A stretch of 64,000 nucleotides of DNA, taken from contig NZ_VDES01000001.1 in NCBI RefSeq assembly GCF_013607875.1, forward strand, positions 662,316 through 726,315, given 5' to 3'. The notes below the pieces were generated by a model, which was not told where the DNA came from, ran no database searches, and worked only from the letters and a program-made list of their open reading frames with translations. A program made the position numbers and the translations under genes. The stretch's first letter is position 1. Each line of letters begins with the position of its first letter. This document shows positions 53,139 to 62,938 of the stretch, piece by piece. The DNA is from Blastomonas ursincola (GTDB taxonomy: Bacteria; Pseudomonadota; Alphaproteobacteria; Sphingomonadales; Sphingomonadaceae).

Positions 53139-54587
53139 ATGGCGAATGCGCAATCCCGGACGCTCCTTCTCTTTGGCGCGACGGGGGATCTGTCCAAGCG
53201 CATGCTGCTGCCCTCGCTCTACGCGCTGCATTGCGATGGGCTGATCGCCGCCGATCTGCGCATTATGGGCACCGCGCGCAGCGAGCTCGACGACGAGGCC
53301 TTCCGCGCGATGGCGGGCGAGGCACTGGCGCAGTTCCTGCCCGAAGCGCGCAAGGACGATGAGAAAATCGCGAGCTTCCTCAAGCAGTTGAGCTATCAAC
53401 CTCTCGACGCGTCGAAGATCGAGGGCTTTGCCGCGCTGGCCGAACGGCTCGGTGACATCTCGGGCGGCATGTCGATCTTCCTGTCGACCGCGCCCTTCCT
53501 GTTCACCCCGACCATCCAGGGCCTCAAGTCCGCTGGCCTCGCGGGCGAGATGGTGCGCATCGGGCTCGAAAAGCCGCTGGGCAACGACCTCGCCTCGTCC
53601 TGCGCGATCAACGATGCCGTGGCGCACGCCTTCCCCGAGGACCGCACCTTCCGCATTGACCATTATCTCGGCAAGGAAACCGTGCAGAACCTGATGGCGC
53701 TGCGCTTTGCCAACATGATGTTCGAGCCGTTGTGGAACGCCAACGGCATCGAGCATATCCAGATCACCGTGTCCGAGACCGTGGGCCTCGAAGGCCGCCA
53801 TGGCTTTTACGACGATACCGGCGCGCTGCGTGACATGGTGCAGAACCATATCCTGCAGCTGGTCGCGCTAACCGCAATGGAGCCCCCGGCCGAGTTCGAC
53901 GCGACCTCGATCCGCGACGAGAAGGTCAAGGTGCTGCGCTCGCTGCGCCCGGTCTCGCCCAATGAGGTGGTGCGCGGCCAGTACGGCGCAGGTGCGGTCG
54001 GCGGAAATTCGGTGAACAGCTACGCCGACGATCTCGGTAAGGCATCGGACACCGAGACCTTTGTCGCAATCAAGGCGCATGTCGACAACTGGCGCTGGCA
54101 GGGCGTGCCCTTTTACCTCCGCACCGGCAAGCGCCTCGCTGAACGCCGCAGCGAGATCGTCATCCAGTTCAAGCAGGTGCCGCACAATATCTTCGCGCAG
54201 CGCGGCGGCCGGCTTTCGGCCAATCGCCTCGTCATCCGCCTGCAGCCCGAGGAATATGTCCGCCTGCTGGTGATGGCCAAGGAGCCGGGCCTCGACCGCG
54301 GCGGGCTGATCCTGCGCGAGGTGCCGCTCGACCTGTCGCTCACCGCAGCATTCTCCAAGGCGCAGCGTCGCATTGCGTACGAGCGGCTGCTGCTCGACCT
54401 CATCGATGGCGAGCCCACGCTGTTCGTCCGCCGCGACGAGGTCGAGGCGCAGTGGCGCTGGATCGATGCGATCCGCAAGACCTGGGCCGACAATGCGATC
54501 GAGCCCAAATCCTATGGATCGGGCAGCTGGGGGCCGAGCGCCGCGATCGCGCTGACCGAACGCGACGGGGTGAGCTGGAATGACTGA
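53139..54587 (+). CDS. zwf: Glucose-6-phosphate 1-dehydrogenase
   Basis: The 482-residue enzyme oxidises glucose 6-phosphate to 6-phosphogluconolactone, the first step of the Entner-Doudoroff pathway. It has the nucleotide site G-A-T-G-D-L-S-K-R, E-K-P-L-G and active-site R-I-D-H-Y-L-G-K-E. An AAAGGATAGGA site precedes the ATG. It leads the operon zwf-pgl-edd-glk-eda and overlaps pgl by 8 bases. Confidence 0.97.
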   Translation: MANAQSRTLLLFGATGDLSKRMLLPSLYALHCDGLIAADLRIMGTARSELDDEAFRAMAGEALAQFLPEARKDDEKIASFLKQLSYQPLDASKIEGFAALAERLGDISGGMSIFLSTAPFLFTPTIQGLKSAGLAGEMVRIGLEKPLGNDLASSCAINDAVAHAFPEDRTFRIDHYLGKETVQNLMALRFANMMFEPLWNANGIEHIQITVSETVGLEGRHGFYDDTGALRDMVQNHILQLVALTAMEPPAEFDATSIRDEKVKVLRSLRPVSPNEVVRGQYGAGAVGGNSVNSYADDLGKASDTETFVAIKAHVDNWRWQGVPFYLRTGKRLAERRSEIVIQFKQVPHNIFAQRGGRLSANRLVIRLQPEEYVRLLVMAKEPGLDRGGLILREVPLDLSLTAAFSKAQRRIAYERLLLDLIDGEPTLFVRRDEVEAQWRWIDAIRKTWADNAIEPKSYGSGSWGPSAAIALTERDGVSWND

Positions 54588-55215
54588 CCTGGCCGCCGCC
54601 GCCAGCGCGCATTTCGCGCCCGATGCCTCGATCGAGGCGATCGCCGATTTCATCGCCGGAATGCTCGCCGGCGGCAAGCCACGCGCGATCGCGGTGCCCG
54701 GCGGCAGCACGCCGGGGCCAATCCTCGCCGCTTTGGCCGAGCGCGAGGATATCGGCTGGGTCGATGTCGCGGTCTGGCTGACCGACGACCGCTGCGTGCC
54801 AACCGATCACGCAGCGAGCAATTTCGGCCTGCTCGAACGCTCGCTCGCCGCGACCGGCGCGGCCTTGGTGCCGCTGGAGGCAGGCGTGACCCCGCCGCCC
54901 TTCGATCTCGTCTGGCTGGGCATGGGCGCGGACGGGCATATCGCCTCGCTCTTCCCCAATACCGATCCGCATGCCGATGGCGCGCTGGAGGTGGTGCGGC
55001 TGACCCCCGATCCGCTGCCGCCCGAAGCGCCGTTCGACCGGCTGTCGCTGACCCTGTCGGCGCTGGTGCGCGCGCGCCATATCATGTTGGTGCTGAAGGG
55101 CGCGGACAAGCGCAAGGTTCTCGACGACGCCCTTGGGGGGGCCAACGACCTGCCGATCGCGCGGCTGCTCAAGGCCGCGCAGGCACCGGTCACCATCTTC
55201 TGGAGCGAAACATGA
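54580..55215 (+). CDS. pgl: 6-phosphogluconolactonase
   Basis: The 211-residue protein hydrolyses 6-phosphogluconolactone. It has the V-P-G-G-S-T-P substrate loop, T-D-D-R-C-V-P and G-M-G[10 protein letters not shown], typical of the NagB-like lactonase family. Size is near the short end of the family. It overlaps zwf by 8 bases and edd by 4 bases. Confidence 0.94.
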   Translation: MTDLAAAASAHFAPDASIEAIADFIAGMLAGGKPRAIAVPGGSTPGPILAALAEREDIGWVDVAVWLTDDRCVPTDHAASNFGLLERSLAATGAALVPLEAGVTPPPFDLVWLGMGADGHIASLFPNTDPHADGALEVVRLTPDPLPPEAPFDRLSLTLSALVRARHIMLVLKGADKRKVLDDALGGANDLPIARLLKAAQAPVTIFWSET

Positions 55216-57038
55216 CCAGCCTTCACCCCGAGCTCGAACGGATCACCGAGCGGATCATCGAACGCTCGCGTCCCGGCCGCCAGGCCTATCTCGATTTCAT
55301 TGCGCGCGAACGCGACAAGGGCGTGCATCGCCCCACCCTGTCCTGCGGGAACCTGGCGCATGGCTTTGCCGCATCGGGCGAGGACAAGGCCGTGATCCGC
55401 TCGGGCAAGGCGATGAACATCGGCATCGTCACTGCGTATAACGACATGCTCTCGGCGCATCAGCCCTATGGCCGCTACCCCGAGCAGATCAAGATCTTCG
55501 CGCGCGAGGTCGGCGCGACCGCGCAGGTCGCAGGCGGCGTGCCCGCGATGTGCGACGGCGTGACGCAGGGCCAGCTCGGCATGGAACTCTCGCTGTTCAG
55601 CCGCGATACCATCGCGCTTTCCAGCGCCGTCGCGATGAGCCATGGCATGTTCGAAGGCGCGCTGGTGCTGGGCATCTGCGACAAGATCGTCCCCGGCCAG
55701 TTCATCGCCGCCGCGCGCTTCGGCCATATCCCGACCATCTTCGTGCCCGCAGGCCCGATGCCGTCGGGCCTGGCCAACAAGGAGAAGCAGCGCGTCCGCC
55801 AGCTCTATGCCGAGGGCAAGGTCGGCCGCGAGGAGCTGCTCGAGGCCGAAGCCGCGAGCTATCACGGCGCGGGCACCTGCACCTTCTATGGGACCGCCAA
55901 TTCGAACCAGATGATGATGGAGATGATGGGGCTGCACGTTCCCGCCTCCGCCTTCATCAACCCCGGCACCAAGCTGCGCCAGGAACTCACGCGCGCGGCG
56001 ACGCACCGCGTGACCCAGATCGGCTGGGATGGCGAGGATTACCGCCCGTTCGGCCATTGCGTCGACGAAAAGGCGATCATCAACGCCTGCATCGGCCTGC
56101 TCGCCACCGGCGGATCGACCAACCACGCGATCCACCTGCCCGCTATGGCGCGCGCGGCGGGGATCCATATCGACTGGCAGGACCTGAGCGAGCTGTCCGC
56201 GATCATCCCGCTGCTCGCGCGCGTCTATCCCAACGGATCGGGCGACGTGAACCATTTCCATGCCGCCGGTGGCATCGGTTTCGTCATCCGCGAACTCGCG
56301 GGCGCGGGCCTGCTGCACACCGATATCCTGACCGTGTCGGGCCAGTCGCTGCTCGATTATGCGGTGGAACCGGTGCTCGACGAGGCGGGCGCGCTGAGCT
56401 TCGTCCCCTCGCCCGAGGTGACGCGCGACGAGGCCATGCTGCGTCCGGTCGCCCAGGCCTTCCAGCCCGACGGCGGGATGCGGCTGGTCGAGGGCAATCT
56501 GGGGCGCGGCATCGTCAAGACCAGCGCGGTCGATCCGGCGCGCTGGATCATCGAGGCGCCCGCGCGCGTGTTCGACGATCAGGATGCGGTGATCGCCGCG
56601 TTCAAGGCGGGCGAGCTCGATCGCGATGTCGTCGTGGTGGTTCGCTTCCAGGGACCGCGCGCCAATGGCATGCCCGAATTGCACAAGCTGACGCCGTCGC
56701 TCGGCGTGCTGCAGGATCGCGGGTTCAAGGTGTCTCTGGTCACCGATGGCCGCATGTCCGGCGCATCGGGCAAGGTGCCCGCGGCGATCCATCTGTGGCC
56801 CGAGGCGTGCGACGGCGGCCCGCTGGCGCGCATCCGCGATGGCGATATCGTGCGGCTCGATGCGGTCGCAGGCACGATCAGCGTCGCGGTGGACGGCGCG
56901 GACTGGGAAGCCCGCCCGACCGCGAGCCAGCCCGCCCAGCCGATGGGCACCGGCCGCGAGCTGTTCGCCCTGATGCGCGCATCAAGCGACAATGCGGAAG
57001 CGGGCGCGAGCGCGATGCTGGCAATGGCGGGGTTGTGA
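55212..57038 (+). CDS. edd: 6-phosphogluconate dehydratase
   Basis: The 608-residue enzyme dehydrates 6-phosphogluconate to KDPG using an iron-sulfur cluster. Cysteines sit in [16 protein letters not shown] and G-I-C-D-K-I, and G-G-S-T-N-H-A is the IlvD/Edd family motif. It overlaps pgl by four bases. A repeat element in the 132 bases after it separates it from glk. Confidence 0.96.
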   Translation: MTSLHPELERITERIIERSRPGRQAYLDFIARERDKGVHRPTLSCGNLAHGFAASGEDKAVIRSGKAMNIGIVTAYNDMLSAHQPYGRYPEQIKIFAREVGATAQVAGGVPAMCDGVTQGQLGMELSLFSRDTIALSSAVAMSHGMFEGALVLGICDKIVPGQFIAAARFGHIPTIFVPAGPMPSGLANKEKQRVRQLYAEGKVGREELLEAEAASYHGAGTCTFYGTANSNQMMMEMMGLHVPASAFINPGTKLRQELTRAATHRVTQIGWDGEDYRPFGHCVDEKAIINACIGLLATGGSTNHAIHLPAMARAAGIHIDWQDLSELSAIIPLLARVYPNGSGDVNHFHAAGGIGFVIRELAGAGLLHTDILTVSGQSLLDYAVEPVLDEAGALSFVPSPEVTRDEAMLRPVAQAFQPDGGMRLVEGNLGRGIVKTSAVDPARWIIEAPARVFDDQDAVIAAFKAGELDRDVVVVVRFQGPRANGMPELHKLTPSLGVLQDRGFKVSLVTDGRMSGASGKVPAAIHLWPEACDGGPLARIRDGDIVRLDAVAGTISVAVDGADWEARPTASQPAQPMGTGRELFALMRASSDNAEAGASAMLAMAGL

Positions 57039-57054
57039 TCTCCATCCCCTCCCC

Positions 57055-57134
57055 GTCATTCCCGCGAACGCGGGAATCCCGCTTGTTTCGAACCGCCGGT
57101 GCAGAAGCGGGACCCCCGCCTTCGCGGGGGTGAC
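57055..57134. repeat. REP-like palindromic repeat, copy 2, inside the ED operon
   Basis: The 80-base element reads GTCATTCCCGCG, CGCGGGAATCCCGC, a variable middle, GCGGGACCCCCGC and GCGGGGGTGAC. It is the inverted counterpart of the copy at 45691 and lies 16 bases after the edd stop, 36 bases before glk. It could form a strong stem in the polycistronic transcript and alter edd or glk expression. Confidence 0.75.
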
Positions 57135-57170
57135 GAAAGTGCTGAGCGAAACGCAATCAAAGGGTTGAAC

Positions 57171-58139
57171 ATGCAGATCGTAACCGCAGACATTGGCGGC
57201 ACCCATGCGCGCTTTGCGCTCGCGACCATCGAGCAGGGCCGCGTCACCCATCTGGGCGAGCCGGTCACGCTCAAATGCGCCGAATATGCGAGCCTCCAGA
57301 CCGCCTGGGAGGCCTTCGGCCAGACGATCGGCGAGCCCCTGCCCCGCGCCGCCGCCATCGCGCTCGCCACGCCGATCCGCGGCGAAGTGCTCAAGATGAC
57401 CAACAACCCCTGGGTCATCCGCCCCGCGCTGGTGCGCGAGAAGCTGAATGTCGACGACTATATCCTGATCAACGATTTCGGCGCGGTCGCGCATGCGGTG
57501 CAGCATTGCGGGGCGGACCATTATTCGCACCTGTGCGGCCCCGGGGGCGATCTGCCCGAAAAGGGCGTGATCACCGTGATCGGCCCCGGCACCGGCCTCG
57601 GCGTCGCCTATGTCGTGCGCAGTCCCGATGGCTATCGCGCGGTCGAGACCGAGGGCGGCCATGTCGACTATTCGCCGCTCGATTCGATCGAGGACGCCAT
57701 TCTCGCCCGGCTGCGCCGCCAGCACCGCCGCGTCTCGGTCGAGCGCGTCTGCTCGGGCCCCGGTCTCGCCGCGATCTACGAGACGCTGGCCAGCATCGAA
57801 GGCCGCGCGGTCGTCAGCATGGAGGACAAGGCACTGTGGCAGCTTGCGCTGTCGGGCGAGGACAGCTTGGCCGCCGCCGCGTTCGATCGGTTCTGCCTCA
57901 GCCTGGGTGCAGCCGCAGGCGATTTTGCGCTGGCACAGGGCGCGGGCGCGGTGGTAATCGCGGGCGGCCTTGGTCAGCGGATCGCCGACCGTCTGCCGCA
58001 GTCCGGGTTCGAGGAGCGCTTCGTCGCCAAGGGCCGGTTCCAGCAGCTGATGGAGACGATCCCCGTCAAGCTGATCGATCATCCCCAGCCCGGCCTGTTC
58101 GGGGCCGCCGCCGCCTTTGCCCAGGAGAATGCCGCATGA
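57171..58139 (+). CDS. glk: Glucokinase
   Basis: The 322-residue kinase phosphorylates glucose to glucose 6-phosphate, feeding zwf. It has the ATP-binding D-I-G-G-T-H-A-R-F, the second site G-P-G-T-G-L-G and E-G-G-H-V-D-Y, the E. coli-type glucokinase signature. The ATG at 57171 is chosen over 57099, whose extension comes from the repeat. It overlaps eda by four bases. Confidence 0.95.
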   Translation: MQIVTADIGGTHARFALATIEQGRVTHLGEPVTLKCAEYASLQTAWEAFGQTIGEPLPRAAAIALATPIRGEVLKMTNNPWVIRPALVREKLNVDDYILINDFGAVAHAVQHCGADHYSHLCGPGGDLPEKGVITVIGPGTGLGVAYVVRSPDGYRAVETEGGHVDYSPLDSIEDAILARLRRQHRRVSVERVCSGPGLAAIYETLASIEGRAVVSMEDKALWQLALSGEDSLAAAAFDRFCLSLGAAAGDFALAQGAGAVVIAGGLGQRIADRLPQSGFEERFVAKGRFQQLMETIPVKLIDHPQPGLFGAAAAFAQENAA

Positions 58140-58753
58140 CTGCACCCGCGATCGAAACCATCATGCTGACCGCACCGGTCATCCCGGTGATCGTCATCAA
58201 CGATGTCGCCGATGCGGTGCCGATGGCCGAGGCACTGGTCGCGGGCGGTCTGAAGGTGCTCGAAGTCACACTGCGCACCCCCGCCGCGCTCGAAGCGATC
58301 GCCGCGATGAAGCAGGTCGAAGGCGCGATCGTCGGCGCGGGTACCGTGATCGATCCGAAGACGCTCGACGCGGCGCTCAACGCAGGTTCGGAATTCATCG
58401 TTTCGCCTGGCCTTACCGAGAACCTGGGCAAGGCGGCGATCGAAAGCGGCATTCCCTTCCTGCCCGGCATCGCCAATGCCGGCGACATCATGCGCGGGCT
58501 CGACATGGGGCTCACGCATTTCAAGTTCTTCCCGGCGATGGCGGCAGGCGGCATTCCGGCGCTCAAGTCGCTCGCCGCGCCGTTCGGCCAGTGCAGGTTC
58601 TGCCCCACCGGCGGGGTGACGCTGGAGACCGCGGGCAACTGGCTGGCGATCGATCCGGTGCTGTGCGTCGGCGGCAGCTGGATGATCCCGGCAGGTCCGA
58701 TCGACACCGCCGCGATCCAGCGCAACGCCGCCGCCGCGCGCGCGCTTGCCTGA
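58136..58753 (+). CDS. eda: KDPG aldolase
   Basis: The 205-residue aldolase cleaves KDPG to pyruvate and glyceraldehyde 3-phosphate. The Schiff-base lysine lies in T-H-F-K-F-F-P-A, with E in L-E-V-T-L-R-T and phosphate-binding C-P-T-G-G-V. It is the last gene of the operon and ends two bases from the convergent exosortase-associated decarboxylase gene. Confidence 0.95.
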   Translation: MTAPAIETIMLTAPVIPVIVINDVADAVPMAEALVAGGLKVLEVTLRTPAALEAIAAMKQVEGAIVGAGTVIDPKTLDAALNAGSEFIVSPGLTENLGKAAIESGIPFLPGIANAGDIMRGLDMGLTHFKFFPAMAAGGIPALKSLAAPFGQCRFCPTGGVTLETAGNWLAIDPVLCVGGSWMIPAGPIDTAAIQRNAAAARALA

Positions 58754-58754
58754 A

Positions 58755-59981
58755 CTAGACTAGGATTTCCGCCGCCTTGCCATGGCCGAGGAAATCGGCC
58801 GGGCTGGCGGTGGCGCCATAGGCCCCGGCGCAGAAGACCGCTACCAGATCGCCGACCTCAGCCGCGGGCAGATGCGCCTTGTCAGCCAGCCGGTCGAGCG
58901 GGGTGCACAGGCAGCCGACGACATTGGCCTCTTCCGCCGGCTGCGCATCGAAGCGGCTGGCAATCGCGACCGGATAGTTGCGCCGCACGACGGTGCCGAA
59001 ATTGCCGCTCGCGGCGAGTTGGTGGTGCAGCCCGCCATCGGTGACCAGGTACAGCTCGCCATGGCTGGTCTTGCGGTCAACGATGCGGGTCAGATACACG
59101 CCCGCCTCGCCCACCAGCCAACGGCCCAGTTCCATCGCGAAATGCGTGTGCTGGAGAGCATCGGGCAGCGCCGCGAACCGCTCGCCGAGCGCCGCGCCCA
59201 CCTTGGCAATATCCACCGGCGTGTCGCCCGGGAAATAGGGAATGCCCATGCCGCCGCCCAGATTGACATGTTCGGGGATCGCGCCTGCCTCGTCGGCGAG
59301 CTGCGCGGCAAGGTCGAGCGTCTTGCCCTGCGTCTCGATGATCGCATCGGCATCGAGCGCCTGCGATCCGGCGAAGATGTGGAAACCGCGCCAGTGCGCG
59401 CCCTCTGCCAGGATATGGCGCACCAGCGCGGGCACGCGTGCCTGGTCGATGCCGAAAGGCTTAGCTCCGCCGCCCATGCGCATGCCCGATCCGCGCAGGT
59501 CGAAATCGGGATTGACCCTGACGGCCAGACGCGGCTGCACGCCGATGCGCTGGCCGATCGCCAGCGCGCGCTCGCATTCACCTTCAGATTCGAGATTGAG
59601 TGTGACGCCTGCGGCAATCGCGGCTTCGAGATCGCGGTCGCGCTTGCCCGGTCCGGCAAAGCTGATGCGCGCGGCATCCATGCCCGCCGCCTGGGCCAGC
59701 GCCAGTTCACCCGCCGAGGCGATGTCGATGCCGTCGACCAGCGAAGCCATCAGTTGCAGCACCGGCGCGAAGGGATTGGCCTTCATCGCATAATGGATCG
59801 CCAGCCGATCGGGCATGGCGGCGCGCAGCGACGCGACACGGGCGCGCAGCATGTCCGACGAATAGACGAAGCAAGGGCTGTCCCCGGCCATGTCCACCAA
59901 GGCGCTCGCCTTGATCCCCTGCACCGCCAGCTCGCCACCGATGCTCGAAAATCCGGCGGGTATCGGCCCCAAAGGCTTCAT
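58755..59981 (-). CDS. PLP-dependent decarboxylase, exosortase-A-associated
   Basis: The 408-residue fold-type III enzyme resembles diaminopimelate/ornithine decarboxylase. The PLP lysine lies in Y-A-M-K-A-N-P, with H-V-N-L-G-G-G-M-G-I and a C-L-C-T-P-L-D segment in place of the usual C-E-S-G-D-like motif. This type (TIGR03099 family by memory) occurs only in XrtA/PEP-CTERM clusters; its substrate is not known. Its start overlaps the acyl-CoA ligase stop by four bases. Confidence 0.88.
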   Translation of the reverse strand: MKPLGPIPAGFSSIGGELAVQGIKASALVDMAGDSPCFVYSSDMLRARVASLRAAMPDRLAIHYAMKANPFAPVLQLMASLVDGIDIASAGELALAQAAGMDAARISFAGPGKRDRDLEAAIAAGVTLNLESEGECERALAIGQRIGVQPRLAVRVNPDFDLRGSGMRMGGGAKPFGIDQARVPALVRHILAEGAHWRGFHIFAGSQALDADAIIETQGKTLDLAAQLADEAGAIPEHVNLGGGMGIPYFPGDTPVDIAKVGAALGERFAALPDALQHTHFAMELGRWLVGEAGVYLTRIVDRKTSHGELYLVTDGGLHHQLAASGNFGTVVRRNYPVAIASRFDAQPAEEANVVGCLCTPLDRLADKAHLPAAEVGDLVAVFCAGAYGATASPADFLGHGKAAEILV

Positions 59982-61513
59982 TTGTAATGTTCCTCGATCT
60001 CGGCGACCAGCAGCGCGCGGTCGATCTTGCCATTGGGATTCTTGGGAAATTCGTCGCGCAATTCGACTACCTTCGGCAGCATGAACGCGGGCAGATCTCG
60101 CTTCATCGCGATCTGCAGATCGTCGATCAGCTGATCGGGCTGCGGCACGGCCGCGGGGCGTACGAGCAGCAGGATAGCCTGGCCCAGCTGCGAGTCGGGA
60201 ATACCGAGCGCCACCGCTTCTGCTGCGAGGCCCGTCGAGGTCGCCGCGTCCTCGATCTCGGCCGGGCTGATGCGGTTGCCCGAGGACTTGATCATCGCAT
60301 CGCGCCGCCCGACGAAATAGAGCAGCCCCTGCGCGTCACGCCGCACCCGGTCGCCCGACCAGACCGCCATGCCGCCATAGGTCGAGAAGGCAGGGGCCGG
60401 CTTGTAGCGCTCTGCCGTGCGCTCGGCATCCTGCCAATAGCCTTGCGCGACCAAGGGACCTGCATGGACCAGCTCGCCCTCCTCGCCTGCTGCTGCATCC
60501 TCGCCGGCGTCGTTGACGACGAGGATCTCGGCAAAGGGGATCGCCTTGCCGATGCTGGTCGGGTTGCCGTCGATCAGATCGGGGTCGAGATAGGTCGAGC
60601 GGAACGCTTCGGTCAGGCCATACATCGCGAAGATGCGCGTCTCGGGGAAGATGCCGCGCAGCTGCTTGACCAGGGCGGGGCTGAGCGCGCCCCCGCTGTT
60701 GGTCAGCCGCCGCATGCTCGCGGTCGCCTCTGCGGGCCACTCGATCTCGACCAGCTGCGTCCACAGCGGCGGGACCGCAGCCAGCGTGGTGATGCCGTGC
60801 CGCATGCAGGATTTCACCACATCGCGCGGCATCAGATAATCGAGCGGTATGGCACAGCCCCCGGCGGCCCAGGTCGAAAGCAGCTGGTTCTGCCCATAAT
60901 CGAAGCTCAAGGGGAGCACGCACAGCGTCCTGTCGTCGCTCTCCAGCCCCAGATAGTCCGCCACGCTGATCGCGCCGAGCCACATATTGGCATGGCTCAG
61001 CATCACCCCCTTGGGCTTGCCGGTCGAACCCGACGTGTAAAGTATCGCCGCCAGATCATCGGGATCATGCGAGGAAGCGCCAAGGCTCGCCTCGCCTGCC
61101 TTCCACGCGGCCATCGTCTCGTCATCTTCGAGCGAGCGGCACGCGGAGGGAACATCCTCGGCCAGCAGCGTCGTCAGCCGGGTGCGGTTGGCGATGAGCA
61201 GCTTCGCGCCGCTATCGGCCAGGATATGCGCCACCTGCGCGCGCTTGAGCACCGGGTTGATCGGCACATGCACCAGCCCTGCCCTTGCGGCAGCGAGCGG
61301 CATCAGGCAGGTGGTCTCGTTCTTCGGAAGCCAGGTCGCCACCCGGTCGCCATGTTCCAGCCCCATCGTGGTTAACCAGGCCGCAAGCAAACCGATACGC
61401 AAGTTTAACGTGTCGTAGCTAAGAGAGCCTTCACGCAATATCAGCGCGCTTGCGGGGCCCTCGCCCCTCAACACCAGATGATCGAGCGGCTGCGGAGTGG
61501 GATCGAGAGACAT
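59978..61513 (-). CDS. Acyl-CoA ligase (AMP-forming), exosortase-A-associated
   Basis: The 511-residue adenylating enzyme has the AMP-binding loop Y-T-S-G-S-T-G-K-P-K-G-V, M-Y-G-L-T-E-A-F-R-S and a C-terminal lysine region (N-P-N-G-K-I-D-R). It activates a carboxylic acid for loading onto CoA or the neighbouring acyl carrier protein. This is the ligase of XrtA clusters (TIGR03098 type, from memory). The ATG at 61513 is preferred to an in-frame GTG one codon earlier. It is 36 bases from the divergent acyltransferase gene. Confidence 0.9.
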   Translation of the reverse strand: MSLDPTPQPLDHLVLRGEGPASALILREGSLSYDTLNLRIGLLAAWLTTMGLEHGDRVATWLPKNETTCLMPLAAARAGLVHVPINPVLKRAQVAHILADSGAKLLIANRTRLTTLLAEDVPSACRSLEDDETMAAWKAGEASLGASSHDPDDLAAILYTSGSTGKPKGVMLSHANMWLGAISVADYLGLESDDRTLCVLPLSFDYGQNQLLSTWAAGGCAIPLDYLMPRDVVKSCMRHGITTLAAVPPLWTQLVEIEWPAEATASMRRLTNSGGALSPALVKQLRGIFPETRIFAMYGLTEAFRSTYLDPDLIDGNPTSIGKAIPFAEILVVNDAGEDAAAGEEGELVHAGPLVAQGYWQDAERTAERYKPAPAFSTYGGMAVWSGDRVRRDAQGLLYFVGRRDAMIKSSGNRISPAEIEDAATSTGLAAEAVALGIPDSQLGQAILLLVRPAAVPQPDQLIDDLQIAMKRDLPAFMLPKVVELRDEFPKNPNGKIDRALLVAEIEEHYK

Positions 61514-61549
61514 CACGAACGGTTTGGCTCATAAGGAAGACGCGGCATC

Positions 61550-62593
61550 ATGGGGTTCATGACGTTGAATGATGAATATCATGATAACCGGAAGGCTGCG
61601 GGCGCGCACCGGCTTTCTGCGCTCGACAATCCCGGCCGGGTCGGGCTGTTCGATCGCGCGCTCTGGTTCGACGGGCTGCACCGCCACTGCCTCGCCGATC
61701 ACGCGCCGCACATCGCCTATGCCGCCGACCGTGGCGATGCGGTCAAACTGCACCTGATCGACAACGGCCGATCGGGCCTTGGCTCGATGGCCAACTGGTA
61801 CAGCTTCATCTGGCGCCCGGTTTTCGGGGGCACGCCCGATGCGCAGCGTCGGCGCGCACTGATGCTGTCCGTCGCGCAGAAGCTGAGCAAGACGACGCAT
61901 CGGCTGATCCTTTCGCCCGTGCCCGACGAATGCGGCTCTGCAACGCTGATCGAGGAGACCTTTGCTGCGACCGGCTGGGTCGTCCGCCGCGAACCGTGCG
62001 ACGAGAACCATGTGCTGCACCTGAAGGGCCGCAGCTTTGCCGAATACTGGCAGGACCGCCCCGGCCAGCTGCGCTCCACCGTCAAGCGCAAGGGCAGCAA
62101 GGGCGTGGTTTCGCTCCGTGTCGAGCATCGCTTCGACGCGCAGGACTGGGCCGATTACGAAACCATCTATGCGCGCAGCTGGAAGCCCGAAGAGGGCAAT
62201 CCCGAATTCCTGCGCTGGCTGGCCGAGCGCGAATCCGAAGCCGGGCGGCTGCGCATGGGCATGGCGAGCATCGACGGCCAGGCGGTCGCCGCACAATTCT
62301 GGACGGTGGAGAACGGCACCGCCTATATCCACAAGCTGGCACATGACGAGCGCCACATCCAGGCTTCGCCCGGCACGCTGCTGACGCACGCCTTGTTCGC
62401 GCATGTCATCGATACCGATCAGGTCGATCTGGTCGATTTCGGCACGGGCCGCGACGCCTACAAGCGCGACTGGATGGAGGAAATGCGCCCGCGCTATCGG
62501 CTGGAGCTGATCTGGCCCAGGTCGCCCAAGGCCTGGCCCTATATGGCCCGGAGCCGCGTCGCAGGGCTTGCCGCCCGTTTTGGTAAGGACTAA
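61550..62593 (+). CDS. GNAT/FemAB-like N-acyltransferase
   Basis: The 347-residue protein has the later GNAT fold seen in FemAB-related and CelD/BcsL-type acyltransferases: F-A-E-Y-W-Q-D-R-P-G-Q-L-R-S-T-V-K-R-K, Y-A-R-S-W-K-P-E and D-F-G-T-G-R-D-A-Y-K-R-D-W. Such genes are usual in XrtA exopolysaccharide clusters. It may transfer the acyl group prepared by the ligase and carrier protein to a polysaccharide or peptide. A second ATG nine bases on is possible. Confidence 0.75.
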   Translation: MGFMTLNDEYHDNRKAAGAHRLSALDNPGRVGLFDRALWFDGLHRHCLADHAPHIAYAADRGDAVKLHLIDNGRSGLGSMANWYSFIWRPVFGGTPDAQRRRALMLSVAQKLSKTTHRLILSPVPDECGSATLIEETFAATGWVVRREPCDENHVLHLKGRSFAEYWQDRPGQLRSTVKRKGSKGVVSLRVEHRFDAQDWADYETIYARSWKPEEGNPEFLRWLAERESEAGRLRMGMASIDGQAVAAQFWTVENGTAYIHKLAHDERHIQASPGTLLTHALFAHVIDTDQVDLVDFGTGRDAYKRDWMEEMRPRYRLELIWPRSPKAWPYMARSRVAGLAARFGKD

Positions 62594-62653
62594 GGCCGCC
62601 AGCACGCAGTCCGGGGGGAGGACTGCACAGGGCGACAAGCCAGCGAGGGATAT

Positions 62654-62938
62654 GTGAGCGAGATCGAGACCAGCGGAGCGAGCGACGCGATCGAAACCGT
62701 GGTGCGCCAGGTGCTGCGCGACATTCTGGGCCTGTCCGAAGCGCAGGTCGCCGGCTTCGACCGCGATACCGAGCTGTTCGGCGCGCTGCCCGAGCTCGAT
62801 TCGATGGCGGTGGCTGGCCTGCTCACCGAGATGGAGGATCGCCTGGGCATCCTGATCGAGGATGACGAGGTCGATGGCGAGCTATTCGAGAATTTCGGCA
62901 ATCTCGTCGATTTCGCGCGGGCCAAGGCCGCCGCGTGA
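62654..62938 (+). CDS. Acyl carrier protein of the exosortase-A cluster
   Basis: The 94-residue acidic helical protein has E-L-D-S-M-A-V, whose serine takes 4'-phosphopantetheine. It differs from the fatty-acid carrier (D-S-L motif). The start is GTG at 62654 with a GAGGGA site; the nearby ATG at 62652 is out of frame. Its stop overlaps the next gene as GTGA. It should carry the acyl chain activated by the ligase. Confidence 0.88.
   Translation: MSEIETSGASDAIETVVRQVLRDILGLSEAQVAGFDRDTELFGALPELDSMAVAGLLTEMEDRLGILIEDDEVDGELFENFGNLVDFARAKAAA

Noticed and set aside
57099-57170. Longer glucokinase start
   Set aside because: The extra 24 residues are read from the REP-like repeat; D-I-G-G-T should lie near the N-terminus, as it does from 57171.
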